Positions 37,501 through 45,967 are shown, counted from the stretch's first letter. The stretch: DNA of 64,000 nucleotides from Pseudoclavibacter chungangensis (GCF_013410545.1 NZ_JACCFV010000001.1:1798001-1862000); one strand, 5' to 3'. Notes: a model not told the origin generated them from the letters alone. Program-made: numbers and translations.

Positions 37501-38855
37501 CGGCCGCCCGGTGCCCGCGCCGCGCCCTCGGCCGGACGGCCTTCCGACCATCGTGAGCGGAGGAGCCGGACGAGGAGCAGCGCGGCCTTGACGGCCTCGG
37601 CGACGGCGAGCGCCCAGAAGACCCCGGCGACGCCGAGTCCCCACTGGCCCACGAGCAGCCACGAGGCGGGCAGGAGGACGAGCACGCTCGTCGCGATCGA
37701 GATCACCATGGGCACGACGACGTCGCCGGCCGAGCGCAGCGCGCCGTACACGACGGCCGTCACGGCGGACAGCGGCAGCAGGATCGCGCTCACGAACAGT
37801 CCGTCCCGCGCGAGCGTGACGACCTCGTCGCCGGCGCCGAACACGGCGAGCGCGGGCTCGGCGAGGAGGGCCAGGACGAGGGTGAGGAGTGCCGCGACGA
37901 GGGCGGTCCACCCCGCCGTCCGCAGGGTGCGCCGCTTCGCCGTCGCGCGATCGCGCGCACCGACGTCCCAGCCCACGATCGTCTCGTTGCCCTGCGCGAG
38001 CGCGAGGACGACGCCCGTGACGAGTGCCGTGAGCGTAAGCACGTAGGAGCGCGCGTTGATCGCATCGGTCCCGAGCGCGTTCACGAGCGTGACGACCGCG
38101 ACGATCACGAGGTTGTAGGCGCCGTTCTCGAGCACCGACGGGATCGACAGTCGCGCCATCGCCGCCGCACCGGGCTCGCCGTCGGCCCGAGCAGGGAGAC
38201 GTCCGAGGACGCTCGCCCCCGTGGCCCGGCGGACGAGGACCGCGAGGACGAGCACCCCGACGCCGCGGACGACGAGCGTCGGGAGCGCCGCCCCCACGGC
38301 GCCCCACTCGAGCACGAGCAGGAGGACCGCGAGCAGGGCGACGTCGAGCACGTTCACGACGATGCCGATGACGAGGAGCGCCGGCGTGCGGCCGTAGGCG
38401 CGCAGGACGGCGGACGCGGCCACGATGTACGCGTTGAACGCGAGCCCGCCCGCGACGATCCAGAGGTAGACGATCGCGTCGTCGGCCACCTCGGCGGGAG
38501 TGCCCACGAGGTCGACGAGGACGACCGCGCCGAGGGCGACGGCGAGCGCGAGGACGATCCCGAGGGCGCTGCTCGAGCGGAGCGCGATCGCCACCGAGCG
38601 GCGCGCGGCGTCGAGGCGCCCGGCACCGAGTTGCTGCGCGATGACGACGAGCGCACCGATCGAGAACAGCACGGACACGTCGTAGACGACGCCGAGGATC
38701 TGGTTCGCGGTCGCGACGGCCGCATTGAGCTCGGGCGATGCGGCGCTCAACAGCGCGACGTTCCCGAGCGTCGCGAGCAGCGTGAACACGGTGATCGCGA
38801 GCAGCGGCCAACTGAGCCGGAGGAGCCCCTTGCGCACGAAGGTGGGCGACGACAT
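37452..38855 (-). CDS. MATE family efflux transporter
   Basis: 467-aa protein with 12 hydrophobic helices in two homologous halves (GLLRLSWPLLAITVFTLLATLGN; SIPSVLENGAYNLVIVAVVTLVNALG). Family features include LGAGRLDAARRSVAIAL after helix 3 and the equivalent VGARDRATAKRRTLRTAGW in the second half. It would export drugs or cationic compounds using Na+ or H+. GGAGGT lies 3 nt before ATG but inside a palindrome. The C-terminus (ARAPGGRQRRITSS) overlaps helR convergently, so read-through of one gene could affect the other. Confidence 0.88.
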   Translation of the reverse strand: MSSPTFVRKGLLRLSWPLLAITVFTLLATLGNVALLSAASPELNAAVATANQILGVVYDVSVLFSIGALVVIAQQLGAGRLDAARRSVAIALRSSSALGIVLALAVALGAVVLVDLVGTPAEVADDAIVYLWIVAGGLAFNAYIVAASAVLRAYGRTPALLVIGIVVNVLDVALLAVLLLVLEWGAVGAALPTLVVRGVGVLVLAVLVRRATGASVLGRLPARADGEPGAAAMARLSIPSVLENGAYNLVIVAVVTLVNALGTDAINARSYVLTLTALVTGVVLALAQGNETIVGWDVGARDRATAKRRTLRTAGWTALVAALLTLVLALLAEPALAVFGAGDEVVTLARDGLFVSAILLPLSAVTAVVYGALRSAGDVVVPMVISIATSVLVLLPASWLLVGQWGLGVAGVFWALAVAEAVKAALLLVRLLRSRWSEGRPAEGAARAPGGRQRRITSSRVARVIAT

Positions 38856-38857
38856 GG

Positions 38858-38871
38858 GACCTCCGGAGGTC
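38858..38871 (-). promoter_or_regulatory. Palindrome/hairpin covering the MATE ribosome-binding site
   Basis: GACCTCCGGAGGTC is a perfect 14-bp palindrome ending 2 bp before the ATG and containing the GGAGGT Shine-Dalgarno. In the mRNA, GGGACC a little upstream can pair with GGUCCC just before AUG, which would hide the ribosome site. Either a repressor operator or translational control is possible. Confidence 0.4.
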
Positions 38872-38917
38872 AGGGTCCCCTCAGCCTATTGGGCACCCGA
38901 CCGCGCACGGTCCCGGT

Positions 38918-39202
38918 TCAGAACCCCGCGCCACGCACCTCCCGGTGGTTCGCGTCCTGCTTCGACGCGTAACTCGAGCCGGTGACGTGGTCCACCCGCT
39001 CGTCGAACGCCTGCATGCCGACGACCTCCGCGCTCGTCTCCGTCTCGTGCCGGTGGCGCTTGTCGGTGTTGCGGTAGTACGTGTACATGATGAAGAAGAA
39101 CACGGGCCCCGAGAGGAGGAACAGGAGCGGGACCCAGCTCCCGTCGTCCGAGGATCCGCTGGAGGACGCGAGTGCGATGCCGAGCGCGTGGGTGATGATC
39201 AT
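38918..39202 (-). CDS. Small single-helix membrane protein of SPFH operon
   Basis: 94-aa protein, not assigned to a family. A short N-terminus and a hydrophobic segment WVPLLFLLSGPVFFFIMYTYY are followed by a charged cytoplasmic tail (RNTDKRHRHETETSAEVV). ATG follows TGAGGCGG. It lies 7 bp after the zinc-ribbon gene, so it is the last gene of that operon and probably anchors or assists the complex at the membrane. Confidence 0.65.
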   Translation of the reverse strand: MIITHALGIALASSSGSSDDGSWVPLLFLLSGPVFFFIMYTYYRNTDKRHRHETETSAEVVGMQAFDERVDHVTGSSYASKQDANHREVRGAGF

Positions 39203-39209
39203 GTCCGCC

Positions 39210-40739
39210 TCACCAGAGGATCAGGGCCGAGAGGCCGGCCGCGATGACGCCGAGCACTTCGGCGATGCCCGTGAAGACCCAGAGCCGCGTCATGTTGAGC
39301 GGGACCGAGCCCATCGTCTCGCCCGTGCGACCGTTGACGGCGATGTAGTGGAGGAGCTTGCGACCGCCCGACTTCTCCTCCTGGTAGCTGTAGAGCCACA
39401 CGGGGAGGTACGCCGCGATCCACCGCTCCCCCATGATCTCGACGTCGCGCCGGTCCCAGCGCACACCGCGGTCGTAGAAGGAGATGGTGTCGAGGCTGCG
39501 GTACCGGCCGATGTCCTCCGTCTGCATCGCGGCGGGTTCGTAGAGCGCATCGACGTCGACGTCGCGACGCTGGGAGCTGAACCCCGCGAGGTAGTTCGCG
39601 TCGTAGACGACCGCGTTCTTCGTGTCGAACGGCATGATCGAGTTGATGATGTTGTTCGTGTTGCGTGATGCGTCCTGGTCGCGCTTGTCGGAGGCCGACT
39701 CGAGCGTCAGGTCGTCGACGTGGAGCGAGAACCGACGCCCGACGCGGTAGACGTCGTAGTCGAATCGGCGCTCCGTCTCGTCCTTGCCGACCGAGACGGT
39801 GTACGTCCGCGTCGTGTGCTCCCCCTCGCCCTCGAACGTCAGGTTCGCGTTGACGTCGACGATCATGTAGGGGAGGTAGACGCCGAGCACGTTCTCCGGG
39901 CTGAACTCGCGGATGAAGCGGCGGTTCGCGAAGAATCGACGCTTCTTGACGAATGCGCCGATCCGTTCGACGGCCGCGTCCTTCGGGAGCGAGAACGGGA
40001 GGACGACGTCGGGGACGGCACCGTTCGGCATCTGCTCGTTGATCGAGAGCGTGTTGCGACACCACGGACACCTGGCCTGCATCGCGTGGTTCGTGTCGAT
40101 CGAGATCTCGGCACCGCACGCGGCGCACTTGAAGCTCACGACCTGGTCGGTGCCGGGCACGATGTTCTGTGAGCCGGATCCGATGACGCGCCCTCGCAGG
40201 TCGCCGATCGGGGTGTCGAGGTGGAACGCCTCGGTCGCGAGGGGGGTGCTCCACGCGTGACGGCAGAAGTGGCACACGAGCATGCCGCTCGGGATGTCGA
40301 GCTGGATGTCGCTCGATCCGCAGCTCGGGCACTTGCGGATTCCGTCGCCCGAGCCCGCGGCCGTGTCGATGACCGTGGGCCCGTCGTGCTGCTCGTACAC
40401 GATGTCGGGTGCTTCGCCGGGCCCGTAGCCGGCCTCGCGCTCACGATCCCGGACGCGGTTCACGTCGTCCCACGTCGCGTCCTGGAACGCCTCGGGTGGC
40501 GTCACCTCGACCGCCTGATCGGCGGGGATCGGTTGCGGCGGGGGCGGGGCGCCCTGTGCGGCGCTCGCGGGGTCGGCGTACGGCTGCTGCACGGGCTGCT
40601 GCTGCACGTGCTGCTGTGCGGACGGCTGCTGACCCGGCCCCGGCGGCACCTGGCCGGGCGCGCCGTGGGGCTGCGACGGTTGCCCGTTCCACGGCGCCCC
40701 GGGCGGCACGCCCTGCCCGCCCGTGCCTCGATCGCTCAC
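39210..40739 (-). CDS. Zinc-ribbon (TFIIB-type) membrane protein, YdjG-like
   Basis: 509-aa protein. Residues 1-90 are Gln/Pro-rich and disordered. Two zinc ribbons follow: CPSCGSSD with CHFC, and CAACGAE with CPWC. A soluble beta-rich region (FEGEGEHTTRTYTVSVGKDET) and one C-terminal helix (VFTGIAEVLGVIAAGLSALIL) complete it. This is the layout of Bacillus YdjG, which with YdjH recruits PspA to the membrane in an SPFH-containing complex. GTG start, 8 bp after the SPFH gene's stop. A role in envelope stress is inferred from that parallel. Confidence 0.78.
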   Translation of the reverse strand: MSDRGTGGQGVPPGAPWNGQPSQPHGAPGQVPPGPGQQPSAQQHVQQQPVQQPYADPASAAQGAPPPPQPIPADQAVEVTPPEAFQDATWDDVNRVRDREREAGYGPGEAPDIVYEQHDGPTVIDTAAGSGDGIRKCPSCGSSDIQLDIPSGMLVCHFCRHAWSTPLATEAFHLDTPIGDLRGRVIGSGSQNIVPGTDQVVSFKCAACGAEISIDTNHAMQARCPWCRNTLSINEQMPNGAVPDVVLPFSLPKDAAVERIGAFVKKRRFFANRRFIREFSPENVLGVYLPYMIVDVNANLTFEGEGEHTTRTYTVSVGKDETERRFDYDVYRVGRRFSLHVDDLTLESASDKRDQDASRNTNNIINSIMPFDTKNAVVYDANYLAGFSSQRRDVDVDALYEPAAMQTEDIGRYRSLDTISFYDRGVRWDRRDVEIMGERWIAAYLPVWLYSYQEEKSGGRKLLHYIAVNGRTGETMGSVPLNMTRLWVFTGIAEVLGVIAAGLSALILW

Positions 40740-40747
40740 GATGTCGC

Positions 40748-42025
40748 CTACAGCCCGAGCGCCTTGGCCTTGGCCGCGTCGTAGTCGGCCTGCGTGATGA
40801 GCCCCTGGTCGAGCATCGTCTTGTACTGGGCGAGCTTCGCGATGGGGTCGTCACCGCCCTGTTGGGGCGCCTGGCCCTGCTGCGGTTGCTGATACTGCGG
40901 CTGGCCCTGCTGCGGTGCCTGCTCGTACTGCGGCTGGCCCTGCTGCGGCTGCTGATACTGCTGCGGCGGCACCTGCTGGTACGGCTGCTGTCCGGCGGGC
41001 TGCTGCAGGCCACCGGCGGCACCGGTCGCGGCGTTGAGGCCCATACCCATCATGGCGATGTTCGTCGCACCGCCACCGCTCTCGCCCGCCGCCTGCATGC
41101 CGCGTGCGACGGATTGCTGGAGGAAGGAGTTGCCGCGGTTGCCGCCGAGCGCGTCGGCCTTCTTCACGTCGGAGAGCAGCTGGCGCGTGTCCTCGTCGTA
41201 CTCGATGGCCTGCAGCGCGACCTTCACGATCGTGAGCCCTCGGTCGCTCGTCCAGCGGTAGCCCTCTTCGACGGCGGCCGAGAGCGACTGGGCGAAGCCC
41301 ATCGAGTCGCTCTGGATGCGCGCGATGCGGTTCCCCTTGCTCGGGTCGTTCGTGTACAGCGAGAACGCGGGTGCGAGGGCACTCACGACCTCGTTGAACA
41401 GCTGCGTCGCTGCATCGTTGTCGAGATCGGTGAAGTCGAACACGTGACCGCCGGGCTGCAGGTAGGTGAGCGGCACGAACTGGCTCGCGAACAGGATCGG
41501 GTCGACGATGCGGAGCGTGTAGGTGCCGCGCGTGATGGCCCCGACCTGTGCGCCGAGGTAGGCGTCGTCCCAGTAGATCTCGCTCTGGGTGCCGAAGCGG
41601 TTGTTCGGCAGCTCCCGCAGGTTCACGTAGAACACGAGCTGCTGGCTTCCGGGCTGCCCGCCGAATTTGAAGCGCTCCCACGAGGTCTTGATGAGGGGGC
41701 TCACGATGCCGTCGCCCGCGAAGACCGACTGCGAGTTCGGGTCGTCACTGCGCCACTCGTAGCCGCCCGGCTGCGCGATGAAGCCCGTGATGCGGCCGTC
41801 CTGGAACGTGAGCACGCCCGTGCCCTCGGGGACGACGATCTTGGAGCCGTTCGAGATGATGTTCTCGGAGCCGCGCACGTTGGAGCCGCGACCCGCGTTC
41901 TGGCCGGACGGGACGCCGGGGAAGATCGCCGCGGTCGGCGCGACCTGCGGCGGGACGATGAAGTCCTTCCACTGGTCGGCGAGGGTCCCACCGAGTGCTC
42001 CGACGAATGCCTGGATGAATCCCAC
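40748..42025 (-). CDS. SPFH domain protein with C-terminal SHOCT-like motif, YdjI-like
   Basis: 425-aa protein resembling the virion-core/YdjI SPFH group. It begins GFIQAFVGALGGTLADQWKD, continues with IVPEGTGVLTFQDGRITGF and a Band-7 core, then IYWDDAYLGAQVGAITRGTYTLR. The C-terminus has a Gln/Pro-rich linker with repeated QPQYQQPQQGQ blocks and ends in a SHOCT-like helix pair (IAKLAQYKTMLDQGLITQADYDAAKAKAL). AAGGAG 7 nt before the GTG supports this start. First gene of a three-gene operon with the YdjG-like and small membrane proteins; no PspA gene is in the window. Confidence 0.85.
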   Translation of the reverse strand: MGFIQAFVGALGGTLADQWKDFIVPPQVAPTAAIFPGVPSGQNAGRGSNVRGSENIISNGSKIVVPEGTGVLTFQDGRITGFIAQPGGYEWRSDDPNSQSVFAGDGIVSPLIKTSWERFKFGGQPGSQQLVFYVNLRELPNNRFGTQSEIYWDDAYLGAQVGAITRGTYTLRIVDPILFASQFVPLTYLQPGGHVFDFTDLDNDAATQLFNEVVSALAPAFSLYTNDPSKGNRIARIQSDSMGFAQSLSAAVEEGYRWTSDRGLTIVKVALQAIEYDEDTRQLLSDVKKADALGGNRGNSFLQQSVARGMQAAGESGGGATNIAMMGMGLNAATGAAGGLQQPAGQQPYQQVPPQQYQQPQQGQPQYEQAPQQGQPQYQQPQQGQAPQQGGDDPIAKLAQYKTMLDQGLITQADYDAAKAKALGL

Positions 42026-42203
42026 GGTCCTGCTCCTTCGATCTGGGGCGAACCGAGCGGCACGTGCGCGCTCGGGTGGGCCGACGAGGGGTGCCCCGCA
42101 GCGTGGGGCCCTTCGCACCTCGGCACCTCATTCGACCACACGCGGCCCCCGTCGCCAATCATCTCGCGGCTGACACCCGGTCAACCTCCCGGCGGGCGCG
42201 CGA

Positions 42204-42232
42204 TTGACATGCCCTCGAATATTTGTTCGAAT
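42204..42232 (+). promoter_or_regulatory. Promoter of radical SAM gene, leaderless
   Basis: A perfect -35 TTGACA (42204-42209) is followed after 17 bp by TCGAAT (42227-42232), a 4/6 match to TATAAT. The start codon at 42240 falls 7 bp after the -10, so the message should be leaderless; no ribosome site is present. The LexA-like box covers the spacer and -10. Confidence 0.6.
42215..42230. promoter_or_regulatory. LexA (SOS) box
   Basis: TCGAATATTTGTTCGA matches the actinobacterial SOS consensus TCGAAC-N4-GTTCGA at 11 of 12 fixed positions. Bound LexA would cover the -10 of the radical SAM promoter. Confidence 0.75.
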
Positions 42233-42239
42233 ACTCGGC

Positions 42240-43310
42240 ATGCGATGGCAGGGACAGTCGGTGGGCACGGTGGACGATGCGGCCCTGCCCGGCATGGAGC
42301 GCGTCGACGGCCTCGTCCGTTCGGTCACGACGCCGGAGTTCGCGGGCGTCACGTTCCACGAGATCATGGCGCGCTCGGCACTCAATCGCGTGCCGCGCGC
42401 GTCGGACATGCCGTTCGAGTGGACCGTGAACCCCTACCGCGGGTGCTCGCACGCGTGCGTGTACTGCTTCGCGCGCGGCACCCACACGTATCTCGATCTC
42501 GACGGCGGCGAGGACTTCGACACGCAGGTCGTCGTGAAGGTCAACGTGGCCGACGTCCTGCGGCGCGAGCTCGCGCGCCCCTCGTGGTCGCGTGCCGCAC
42601 TCCAGCTCGGCACGAACACCGATCCGTACCAGCGCGCCGAGGGGCGCTATGCGCTCATGCCGGGCATCATCGACGCGCTCGCCGAGTCGCGTACGCCGTT
42701 CACGATCCTCACGAAGGGCACCCTCCTGCGTCGGGACCTCCCCCGCCTCGTCGAGGCGCGCCGCCGTGTGCCGGTCGGTCTGGCGATGTCGATCGCGGTG
42801 TACGATGAGTCGCTGCAGCGGTCGATCGAGCCGGGCACGCCGTCGGCCGAGGCCCGCCTCGCGACCGTCCGCCGAGCGGTGGACGCGGGATTCGAGGTGA
42901 CCGTCTTCCTCATGCCGATCGTCCCCCACCTGACGGACTCGCACGCGGCACTCGACGAGGCGCTCGATCGCGTGCGTCGCGCCGGTGCGACGCGCGTCGT
43001 CTGGGGCGCACTGCACCTTCGCCCCGGGGTCAAGCCCTGGTTCATGGCCTGGCTCGAGCGCGAACACCCGGACCTCGTGCCGCGGTACCGCGGGCTCTAC
43101 CCGGGCACGGCGGTCGACGCCCCGAAGGCGTACCGCTCGTGGCTCTCGGAGCGCGTGCGCCCACTGCTGCGCCGGCACGGCCTCGAGCGCGCGATGCGCC
43201 CGCTCGCACAGGGACGATCAGCGTCCGCGGCGCACGAGCCGATCCCGTCCCGGAGCGCCGTGCGCCGGACGGGTCCAGCCGCGACCGTCGGTGCGCCGAC
43301 CCTGTTCTGA
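42240..43310 (+). CDS. Rv2578c family radical SAM protein
   Basis: 356-aa radical SAM enzyme. The [4Fe-4S] motif is CSHACVYC within YRGCSHACVYCFARGTHTYLD (three Cys spaced CxxxCxxC). TNTDPYQ and FTILTKGTLLRRD are the following SAM-binding segments. The family is similar to SplB-like photolyase-type proteins; it may repair DNA but no activity is proven. The start is at the ATG directly after the LexA-controlled -10. I recall that its M. tuberculosis homologue Rv2578c is in the SOS regulon, which fits. The C-terminus is low in complexity and Ser/Ala-rich. Confidence 0.88.
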   Translation: MRWQGQSVGTVDDAALPGMERVDGLVRSVTTPEFAGVTFHEIMARSALNRVPRASDMPFEWTVNPYRGCSHACVYCFARGTHTYLDLDGGEDFDTQVVVKVNVADVLRRELARPSWSRAALQLGTNTDPYQRAEGRYALMPGIIDALAESRTPFTILTKGTLLRRDLPRLVEARRRVPVGLAMSIAVYDESLQRSIEPGTPSAEARLATVRRAVDAGFEVTVFLMPIVPHLTDSHAALDEALDRVRRAGATRVVWGALHLRPGVKPWFMAWLEREHPDLVPRYRGLYPGTAVDAPKAYRSWLSERVRPLLRRHGLERAMRPLAQGRSASAAHEPIPSRSAVRRTGPAATVGAPTLF

Positions 43311-43415
43311 GCCGCTGCGCGCCTTCCCGTTGCATCCAGGTCGGTCCCGTTCGCCTCCACGTCGGCATCCACGTCGTCCCACGTCCGAGCGTGACGCCTG
43401 TGACGCGGCCACCTT

Positions 43416-43437
43416 GACTTCAAGTGCACATGAAGTC
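43416..43437. promoter_or_regulatory. 22-bp palindromic operator overlapping flavin reductase promoter
   Basis: GACTTCA-A-GTGCAC-A-TGAAGTC is symmetric except for one central pair on each side. It overlaps a TTGACT -35 (43414-43419); TACAGT (43439-43444) is a candidate -10 with 19-bp spacing. A dimeric MarR or TetR-type repressor site is likely; the regulator is not in the immediate neighbourhood. Confidence 0.6.
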
Positions 43438-43494
43438 TTACAGTGGGTGCATCCGGACGGTGAACGTCCGGCAGACGACGAACCTGGAGTCCGG

Positions 43495-43995
43495 ATGACG
43501 ATGACGCTCGCGACCGACCTGGCGACCGCGTTCAAGGACGCGTTCCGCGAGCACCCCGCGGGGACCGCACTGATCACGGCCGCGTCGCCGTCGGGCCCGG
43601 TCGGGCTCACGGCGTCGAGCGTGGCCTCGGTGGGCCTCGATCCGGTCGCGATCTCGTTCTCGGTGACCCGGGCGACGGGCAGCGCCGGGGCACTCCTCGC
43701 GGCCGACACCGTGCTCGTGCACCTGCTCGACGCCCGTCACGTCGCGATCGCGCAGCAGTTCGCGGTGAGCGGTGGCGAGCGGTTCTCGCCCGCCCAGGGC
43801 TGGGAGACGCTCGAGACCGGTGAGCCGTTCCTGCCCGTCGTGCGGACGGCACTGCGGGCGCGCCCGCTGCACCGGATCCCCGTCGGCGCGTCGACCCTCG
43901 TCGTCGCCGAGGTGCTCGACATCCGCAGCGGCCCCGCGGCCGAGCCCGTCGTGTACCACGATCGCGCGTTCCGCTCGCTGGGCGCCCCGCACTGA
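43495..43995 (+). CDS. Flavin reductase family protein (FMN-binding)
   Basis: 166-aa flavin reductase-like protein. TAFKDAFREHPAGTALITAASPSGPVGLTASSVASVGLDPVAISF is the typical start with the flavin-contacting TASS motif, and SVTRATGSAGALLAADTVLVHLLD follows. It would bind FMN and reduce it with NAD(P)H for a partner monooxygenase, or protect against oxidative stress. GGAG 5 nt before the ATG fixes the start. Transcription is probably controlled by the palindrome 58 bp upstream. Confidence 0.82.
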   Translation: MTMTLATDLATAFKDAFREHPAGTALITAASPSGPVGLTASSVASVGLDPVAISFSVTRATGSAGALLAADTVLVHLLDARHVAIAQQFAVSGGERFSPAQGWETLETGEPFLPVVRTALRARPLHRIPVGASTLVVAEVLDIRSGPAAEPVVYHDRAFRSLGAPH

Positions 43996-44117
43996 TCCTC
44001 CGCCCCGCGACCCATCCGACCCGCGACACCGTCGCTTCCCGAACCAACCGGACGTCCACCCGGACGATTCCGGTCCCCCTTCGCCGTGTGTGCGGCGAAC
44101 CGATGAAAGGACCGACC

Positions 44118-44714
44118 GTGGCTGAATTCACGCTTCCCGATCTTCCCTACGACTACGCCGCACTGGAGCCCCACATCTCGGGCCGCATCATGGAGCTCCA
44201 CCACGACAAGCACCACGCCGCCTACGTCAAGGGCGCCAACACCGCCATCGAGCAGATCGCCGAAGCCGCCTCCACCGGCGACCTCGCCAACATCAACAAG
44301 CTCGAAAAAGACCTCGCCTTCAACCTCGGCGGCCACAACAACCACTCCATCTTCTGGAAGAACCTCTCCCCCGAGGGCGGCGAACCCCACGGCGCCCTCA
44401 AGGACGCCCTCGAGAACCGCTTCGGCAGCATCGAGAACTTCCAGAACCTCTTCACCTCCGTCGCCCTCGGCGTCCAGGGCTCCGGCTGGGCCGTCCTCGG
44501 CTACGACGACACCGCCGGCAACCTCACCACCTTCCAACTGTTCGACCAGCAGGGCAACATCCCCTTCGGCGTCACCCCCCTGCTCCTGCTCGACGTCTGG
44601 GAACACGCCTACTACCTCGACTACCAGAACGTCCGCGCCGACTACGTCAAGGCCTTCTGGAACATCGTCAACTGGAACGACGTCGCCGAGCGCTACACCA
44701 CCGCAACCAACTGA
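44118..44714 (+). CDS. sodA: Superoxide dismutase (Mn/Fe family)
   Basis: 198-aa enzyme. Metal ligands are the first His in LHHDKHHAAYV, His in NNHSIFW, Asp in DVWEHAYYLDYQN and its following His. GVQGSGW is also present. GTG start at 44118 with AAAGGA upstream. Third positions are nearly all C (GCC, AAC, CTC), more biased than its neighbours, as expected of a very highly expressed gene. A stem-loop follows the stop. Confidence 0.97.
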   Translation: MAEFTLPDLPYDYAALEPHISGRIMELHHDKHHAAYVKGANTAIEQIAEAASTGDLANINKLEKDLAFNLGGHNNHSIFWKNLSPEGGEPHGALKDALENRFGSIENFQNLFTSVALGVQGSGWAVLGYDDTAGNLTTFQLFDQQGNIPFGVTPLLLLDVWEHAYYLDYQNVRADYVKAFWNIVNWNDVAERYTTATN

Positions 44715-44735
44715 CACCCCCACACAAACACCGCG

Positions 44736-44759
44736 GGCCCGCACCAACCGGTGCGGGCC
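44736..44759 (+). terminator. Stem-loop terminator after sodA
   Basis: GGCCCGCACC and GGTGCGGGCC form a perfect 10-bp stem with an AACC loop, 21 bp after the sodA stop. It lacks a U-run, as is common in high-GC actinobacteria. It may also stop the convergent acyl-CoA dehydrogenase transcript. Confidence 0.7.
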
Positions 44760-44791
44760 AACGGCATTCACGCGTCCCGGGGCCGCTCCGG

Positions 44792-45967
44792 TCAGTCCTC
44801 GTCGAGGAGGGCGGCGGCGAACATGGGGCGCGCGGCGTCCTCGCTCGGCGGGTGGAAGAGGCCGGCCGCGGCGTCGCGGTAGAGGCGGCTCGCCTCGGAG
44901 CGGTTGTCGAACCCCGCACCGCCCGAGCAGCGCAGCGCGATCTCGGCCGCATCGAGCGCGGCCCGGGCCGCAGCGATGCGCGCGCTCACGAGCCGGAGCG
45001 GCCAGGCGGCGCCGTGGTCGACGAGTTCGTCGACGTCGCGCGTGATCGCGTCGAGCTGGGCCGAGACGGGCTCGAACGAGCTGAGGCCGTCGGCGATGCG
45101 CACGCGCCACTCGGACACCTCGGCGAGTGTCGTCCCGGCCTTCGCGGAGCGGCGTGCGCGCAGCGCCTCGGCGGCGACGCGGAGCGAGCGCTCGGCGACA
45201 CCGGCGTAGACGGAGCCGATGAGCAGCTGGAAGTTCGCGGTGATGCCGAACGTCAGGAGGTCGGGGTGGCGTCCGGGCGGGATGCGTCGGACGACGCGGT
45301 CGGCGCGCATGCGTGCACCGTCGAGCGTCGTCGCGCGGCTCTGCGAACCGCGCATGCCGAGCACGTCCCAGTCCTCCGAGACCGTGATCCCGTCGGTCTC
45401 GCGATCGAGGAATCCGAACACGAGGCGCGGGTCGTCGGGGTCGGCGGTATCGAGCCCGTGGGTGATGAGTCGCGTCCACGCGGGCGAGAGCGAGGTGAAG
45501 ATCTTGACGCCGCTCAGCAGGTAGTCGCCGTCGGGCGCACGCTCGGCGACGGTGTTCGAGCCCTGCAGCACCCAGTCGTTGCCGGGCTCGCTGATCCCGA
45601 ACGCGAAGAGCTCACCGTCGGCGGCGTCACGGAACACGTCGTCGAGCGAGTCGTCGCCGCGCTCGGCGAGGACGCGCGCGACGCCCGTGCACATGAGGTG
45701 CATGTTGACGGCGAGCGCGGTCGCGCCCGCTGCGGTCGCGAGGCGGCGCTGCAGGCGCGCAACCTGCTGCAGCGTGAGCCCCGGGCCGCCGAACGATTCC
45801 GGTACGAAGAGGCGCAGGTAGCCGCGATCGCGGAGCTCGGCGAGGTCGTCGTCGAAGAAGGCGTTCTGCCGGTCGACCTCCCCGGCCCGCTCGCGGATGC
45901 GCTCGAGCAGTTCGTCGGGCAGGTACTCCTGCTCCAGTTCGGCGATCCTCGCCAGTCGGTCGGTCAT
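44792..45967 (-). CDS. Acyl-CoA dehydrogenase family protein
   Basis: 391-aa flavoprotein of the ACAD fold. N-terminal helices (GYLRLFVPESFGGPGLTLQQ) lead to the FAD/substrate strand region FAFGISEPGNDWV and the LSGVKIFTS segment; CSGGAGFDNRSEASRLYRDA is the end region, where a general-base acid would be expected in true ACADs. It overlaps the ketosynthase stop by 4 bp. The reaction is probably alpha-beta dehydrogenation of an acyl thioester or a related oxidation; the substrate is set by the upstream ligase and ketosynthase. Confidence 0.85.
   Translation of the reverse strand: MTDRLARIAELEQEYLPDELLERIRERAGEVDRQNAFFDDDLAELRDRGYLRLFVPESFGGPGLTLQQVARLQRRLATAAGATALAVNMHLMCTGVARVLAERGDDSLDDVFRDAADGELFAFGISEPGNDWVLQGSNTVAERAPDGDYLLSGVKIFTSLSPAWTRLITHGLDTADPDDPRLVFGFLDRETDGITVSEDWDVLGMRGSQSRATTLDGARMRADRVVRRIPPGRHPDLLTFGITANFQLLIGSVYAGVAERSLRVAAEALRARRSAKAGTTLAEVSEWRVRIADGLSSFEPVSAQLDAITRDVDELVDHGAAWPLRLVSARIAAARAALDAAEIALRCSGGAGFDNRSEASRLYRDAAAGLFHPPSEDAARPMFAAALLDED

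Noticed and set aside
35323-38811. 1162-codon minus-strand frame opposite helR
   Set aside because: Shadow frame of low complexity overlapping both helR and the MATE gene, each of which has strong motifs.
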